From: Deltaproteobacteria bacterium
GTDB lineage: Bacteria; Desulfobacterota; Dissulfuribacteria; Dissulfuribacterales; UBA5754
NCBI GenBank assembly: GCA_036574075.1
Contig: JAINCN010000034.1
Location: 1-59,363 of the forward strand
Length of the DNA: 59,363 nt
Direction of reading: 5' to 3'
Shown here: positions 57,093 through 59,363 of the stretch, piece after piece
How positions within the stretch are numbered: position 1 is the stretch's first letter
Layout: the number at the start of each line of letters is the position of its first letter
Made by a program: the position numbers and the translations under genes
Notes under the pieces: model-generated
Told to the model about the DNA's origin: nothing
The model's database searches: none
The model's input: only the letters and a program-made list of their open reading frames with translations

Positions 57093-57356
57093 ATTAGAAT
57101 CACTTGACCCGGTTTGAGGGGATTACGTCATAACTTTTTCTCCTTTCCTTTCTTGATTTTTATGGTCATTAGAATCACTTGACCCGATTAGAGGAGATTA
57201 CGACGCAAATCTTGCTTTAAACTCCCCCTTAAATACAGCAAGTATTAGAATCAATTGACCCGATTAGAGGAGTTGACGACCCATCTGCAGCAACAATAAA
57301 TAAATTAGTACCGTCTGCCATTAGAATCACTTGAACCGAGCGGTTTATGAGGCTCA
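57093..57356. CRISPR. Short degenerate CRISPR array, truncated
   Basis: Four units start at 57093, 57168, 57244 and 57320 (spacing 75, 76, 76). The 37-bp repeats share ATTAGAATCACTTGACCCG, and copies 2 and 3 end in ACGAC. Spacers are 38-39 bp and unrelated. Copy 1 has about six changes and copy 4 only its first ~19 bp, after which sequence becomes response-regulator coding (from about 57339). Regular spacing, size and position beside cas1/cas2 support CRISPR. An alternative is tandem transposon-end repeats. Confidence 0.72.
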
Positions 57357-57900
57357 AAACGAATTGGTGGGTGTAGATATGGCAAAAAATATCATCCGGA
57401 TGTGGTACTTATGGATATGCAGATGGCGGTAATGTTTGGCTACAAAGCCACAAGGCTTCTAAAAGACGACCCGGATACGACAGATATAACAATAATAGCC
57501 CTAACCGTATCTGTTATGGGGGATAGAGGGGAGGATGTGAGGGCGATGTGCGACGGATACTTGCAAAAGCCGATTGCGTCTAATGTTTTGGTATCGGAGC
57601 TTGCTAGATTTTTGCCGCATGAGTTTGTATCCAAACCGTCCACCCCCAAAAAGGGTATTTTTAGTTTTGAGGCTTCCGAGGCGGATATGATAAGGGGACT
57701 TTTGAAAGCGGTGTGGTTAAAAGCTAGTAGGCTAAAATCAAACGACGAGATAGAGGAACTTGCTAGACGCTCAAAGAGACGGCAAAGCAGATATCCCTAG
57801 AGACTTTGATGGGTCATGCAACGCTCTGCTGGAGGCGTGCAAGAACTTTAGGTCAAAAGATATTCATAGGCTTTTTGATAGTTTCGAAGAGATAATATAG
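57339..57900 (+). pseudogene. Response-regulator receiver domain, 5'-truncated and frameshifted
   Basis: Reading VYEAQNELVGVDMAK (57343 on), then a shift in the A-run near 57385 to YHPDVVLMDMQMAVMFGYKA (phospho-Asp in LMDMQ) and TIIALTVSVMGD ... GYLQKPI. After about 57780 another shift leads to RDFDGSCNALLEACKNFRSK and a stop at 57900. The N-terminal half of the receiver is absent. Codon use is AT-richer and unlike the 1-51 kb part. Confidence 0.75.
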
Positions 57901-57901
57901 T

Positions 57902-58051
57902 AAAAAAACGGCGAACTTTTTTGGGGTCGATTCCACAATCATCCCGCAACTATCCAAAAAGGGGAATATAGAGGGTTATACGGCGATTTGGCACGATAAA
58001 ACCGATAGAAAAAAGCTGCAAGAGCAAGAGGACGTTAACCTAGCGCCCTGA
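57902..58051 (+). pseudogene. PAS/PAC-domain fragment
   Basis: About 49 residues without a start: FFGVDSTIIPQLSKKGNIEG and YTAIWHDKTDRKKLQEQED. The IxGYxAIxxDxTxRKxLE pattern is the end of a PAC motif, as found between PAS sensor and kinase or GGDEF. Its 3' end overlaps the convergent EAL gene by 17 bp. Remnant of a larger sensor. Confidence 0.5.
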
Positions 58052-59087
58052 TAGGCTCCGCCGTAGGCTTGCCCCAAAAGTACCCCTGAGCCAAATGGGC
58101 GTCGCTCTCTTGTACCCACTCCGCCTCTGGCAACGTCTCCACCCCTTCGGCTAGCACCATAATACCGTGGTCGTTGGCTACGTTTATGAGGGCTTTGAAA
58201 ATAGATTGCTTGAGAGGATCTTTGTCTATATTTGTGATTATCTCTCTGTCTATTTTGATGATGTCGGGCCTTATGCTTGAGAGCAAACCAAGGGAGGAGT
58301 AACCGCTACCTATGTCGTCAAGAGCTACCATAAAACCGTGGATTTTGTAAAATTCAAGAATTCCTTTGAGGTGCTCGGTATCTAACACCTTCTCCGTCTC
58401 CACAACTTCAAAGACTATGTTTTTTGGGTCAAACTCTAGTTGTTTAGCCCATCTGATCGTATCCAAAAGGCAGTAGTTAGGGTTGTAGATTACGGTCGGT
58501 ATAAAGTTTATAAACACTTTTTTGTCTATTTTCTTTTCCGCCGCAGTCCTAAGAGCGGTCTCTCTAGCGGCTCTATCCAGATAAAAGAGCATATCTCCAC
58601 GTCTGGCGATGTCTATTATCGAGCCGGGGGGGATGATGGACCCGTCGTCTTTGACGCCTCTAAGCAATGCCTCATATCCGTATATCATTGATGTTTGCAA
58701 ATCCACAATCGGCTGAAAATATGAGGTAAACGCTTTTTTGCGGATTATATCGGCTATCTCAGAAGATTTGCAAACGGCGCAGATTTGGGATAGAGTCTTT
58801 ACCGCCTTCATTTGAGAGAGGGTAAGAGGCTCTTTGGAGTCTCTAAGTAGCGACATTATCCCCTCTTGTTCCGCATCGCTCCATCCGCACCCTTCGCAAA
58901 TTGCACAGACATCTTTTTTTGCCTCTTGTAGCTTGATTCTTATGGCGTCATCTTCGCTTGCTACCTCAAATCCTAGATTTTGTATTTTCTCTTTTGCCTC
59001 TTTGATTACCCTCTGGTCGTAAAAAAAGAGGACAAACTCGTCCTTTCCGCAAAAAATATCGTCTAGGTGCTTGCATTTACAATTCAT
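58035..59087 (-). CDS. EAL-domain cyclic-di-GMP phosphodiesterase
   Basis: 350 residues. The N-terminal ~110 residues are Cys-rich (CKCKHLDD, CAICEGCGW, CAVC) and may bind metal or be a sensor. The EAL domain has YGYEALLRG, NFIPTVIY, FEVVETEKV, ALDDIGSGYSS, IKIDREI, AEGVET and QGYFWGKP, so the metal and general-base residues are present and hydrolysis of c-di-GMP is likely. A stop of an upstream gene fragment lies 2 bp before the start. Codon usage suggests a source different from the main chromosome. Confidence 0.88.
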   Translation of the reverse strand: MNCKCKHLDDIFCGKDEFVLFFYDQRVIKEAKEKIQNLGFEVASEDDAIRIKLQEAKKDVCAICEGCGWSDAEQEGIMSLLRDSKEPLTLSQMKAVKTLSQICAVCKSSEIADIIRKKAFTSYFQPIVDLQTSMIYGYEALLRGVKDDGSIIPPGSIIDIARRGDMLFYLDRAARETALRTAAEKKIDKKVFINFIPTVIYNPNYCLLDTIRWAKQLEFDPKNIVFEVVETEKVLDTEHLKGILEFYKIHGFMVALDDIGSGYSSLGLLSSIRPDIIKIDREIITNIDKDPLKQSIFKALINVANDHGIMVLAEGVETLPEAEWVQESDAHLAQGYFWGKPTAEPIRALG

Positions 59088-59089
59088 AT

Positions 59090-59190
59090 TTACTCTCCCA
59101 AAAATACTTTTTTGTACTCTTCATAATCTAACTTTGTGCTCCCTATCTCTTTGAGAAATTCAAGTACCCCTGTGCCTACGCCTCGGATTT
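59090..59190 (-). pseudogene. 3' fragment of a gene upstream of the EAL gene
   Basis: About 32 residues ending EFLKEIGSTKLDYEEYKK and VFLGE before a stop at 59090. The upstream part is cut off near 59190, probably at the insertion sequence. No family can be named. Confidence 0.45.
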
Positions 59191-59216
59191 AAAAAATTCG
59201 TCAAAACAAGTTACGG

Positions 59217-59363
59217 TTACATCTTATATTTTGTCCATCTGTCATGTCCCGAGAGATCATAGACCGTTTTGGTGAAGAGTTCCGGTTTCATTTCCTGCCA
59301 TTTTTTGAGTGCCTGTACCGGGGTGATATGACCGAGTGCCTTTTGGGGGATCTGGTGGTTATA
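59217..59363 (-). mobile_element. IS481-type transposase, 3' end only
   Basis: 48 residues run in from the right edge: YNHQIPQKALGHITPVQALK then KWQEMKPELFTKTVYDLSGH, ending at a stop at 59217. The YNHxxPHxALG-like sequence followed by TP is the end of an rve-type integrase core, best matched by IS481-family transposases. The IS end is probably just beyond the stop, near 59190. Confidence 0.75.

Noticed and set aside
57093-57356. The 37-bp repeats as multiple ends of an IS21-like element
   Set aside because: Not excluded, but the even 75-76-bp period, unrelated 38-39-bp spacers and neighbouring cas1/cas2 make CRISPR the better call. No transposase lies next to them.

Overview
The window looks like chromosome from a Gram-negative, LPS-making anaerobe of the Desulfobacterota (deltaproteobacterial) type. 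This is an inference from gene content: MsbA with LPS-type glycosyltransferases, two outer-membrane lipid-transport systems (YdbH-YnbE-YdbL and Mla), RNase Y, an F-type ATP synthase split into separate F0 and F1 clusters with paired b and b' subunits, and a two-gene SUF (SufB-like/SufC) module. No rRNA or tRNA gene was seen.

Region by region. 1-6.6 kb: the start of a YhaO/SbcD-type exonuclease, a family 4 glycosyltransferase, then a leftward operon of phasin-like protein, UbiB-like kinase, ydbH, ynbE and ydbL. 6.9-10.9 kb: rightward msbA, a heptosyltransferase-like GT9 and a GT4. 11.2-14.5 kb: plsC-type acyltransferase, rplU-rpmA, a bidirectional terminator, then leftward F0 genes (atpZ-atpI-atpB-atpE). 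14.9-23.4 kb: hemL, a beta-CASP nuclease, tyrS, rny, a 6S RNA with its promoter, zapA, a ZapB-like gene and a glmU lacking most of its acetyltransferase half. 23.4-29.4 kb: the F1 operon b'-b-delta-alpha-gamma-beta-epsilon. 29.7-39 kb: queE, queD, yggS, maf, tatD, a histidine kinase, a small secreted protein, rpe, pcnB and a sigma-54 activator. 39.4-51.2 kb: methyltransferase, class II photolyase, yhaM-like, nadE, sufB-like/sufC, then the rightward mlaE-F-D-C, cNMP-binding protein and mlaA operon.

At about 51.2 kb the base composition drops and the window becomes an accessory island: a PD-(D/E)XK-like nuclease gene, a WYL regulator with a candidate operator, a decayed two-module AAA+ ATPase fused by deletion to a broken cas1, two intact tandem cas2 genes, an AT-rich leader and a short degenerate CRISPR array. 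The array stops inside a fragment of a response regulator. After that come pieces of signalling genes, an intact EAL phosphodiesterase gene and the end of an IS481-type transposase, with a different codon style that may be foreign (Campylobacterota-like) or reflect a chimeric contig.

The strongest unexplained signal is a family of about 174-bp non-coding repeats, with seven recognisable copies at seven gene boundaries. Each full copy has about 14-bp terminal inverted repeats. Inside these, a 21-bp stem encloses two hairpins that share a loop sequence. The stem changes in a compensatory way between two subfamilies, so this looks like a structured MITE or RNA-forming element. Two other long imperfect inverted repeats (29.5 and 47.0 kb) appear to be a second type.
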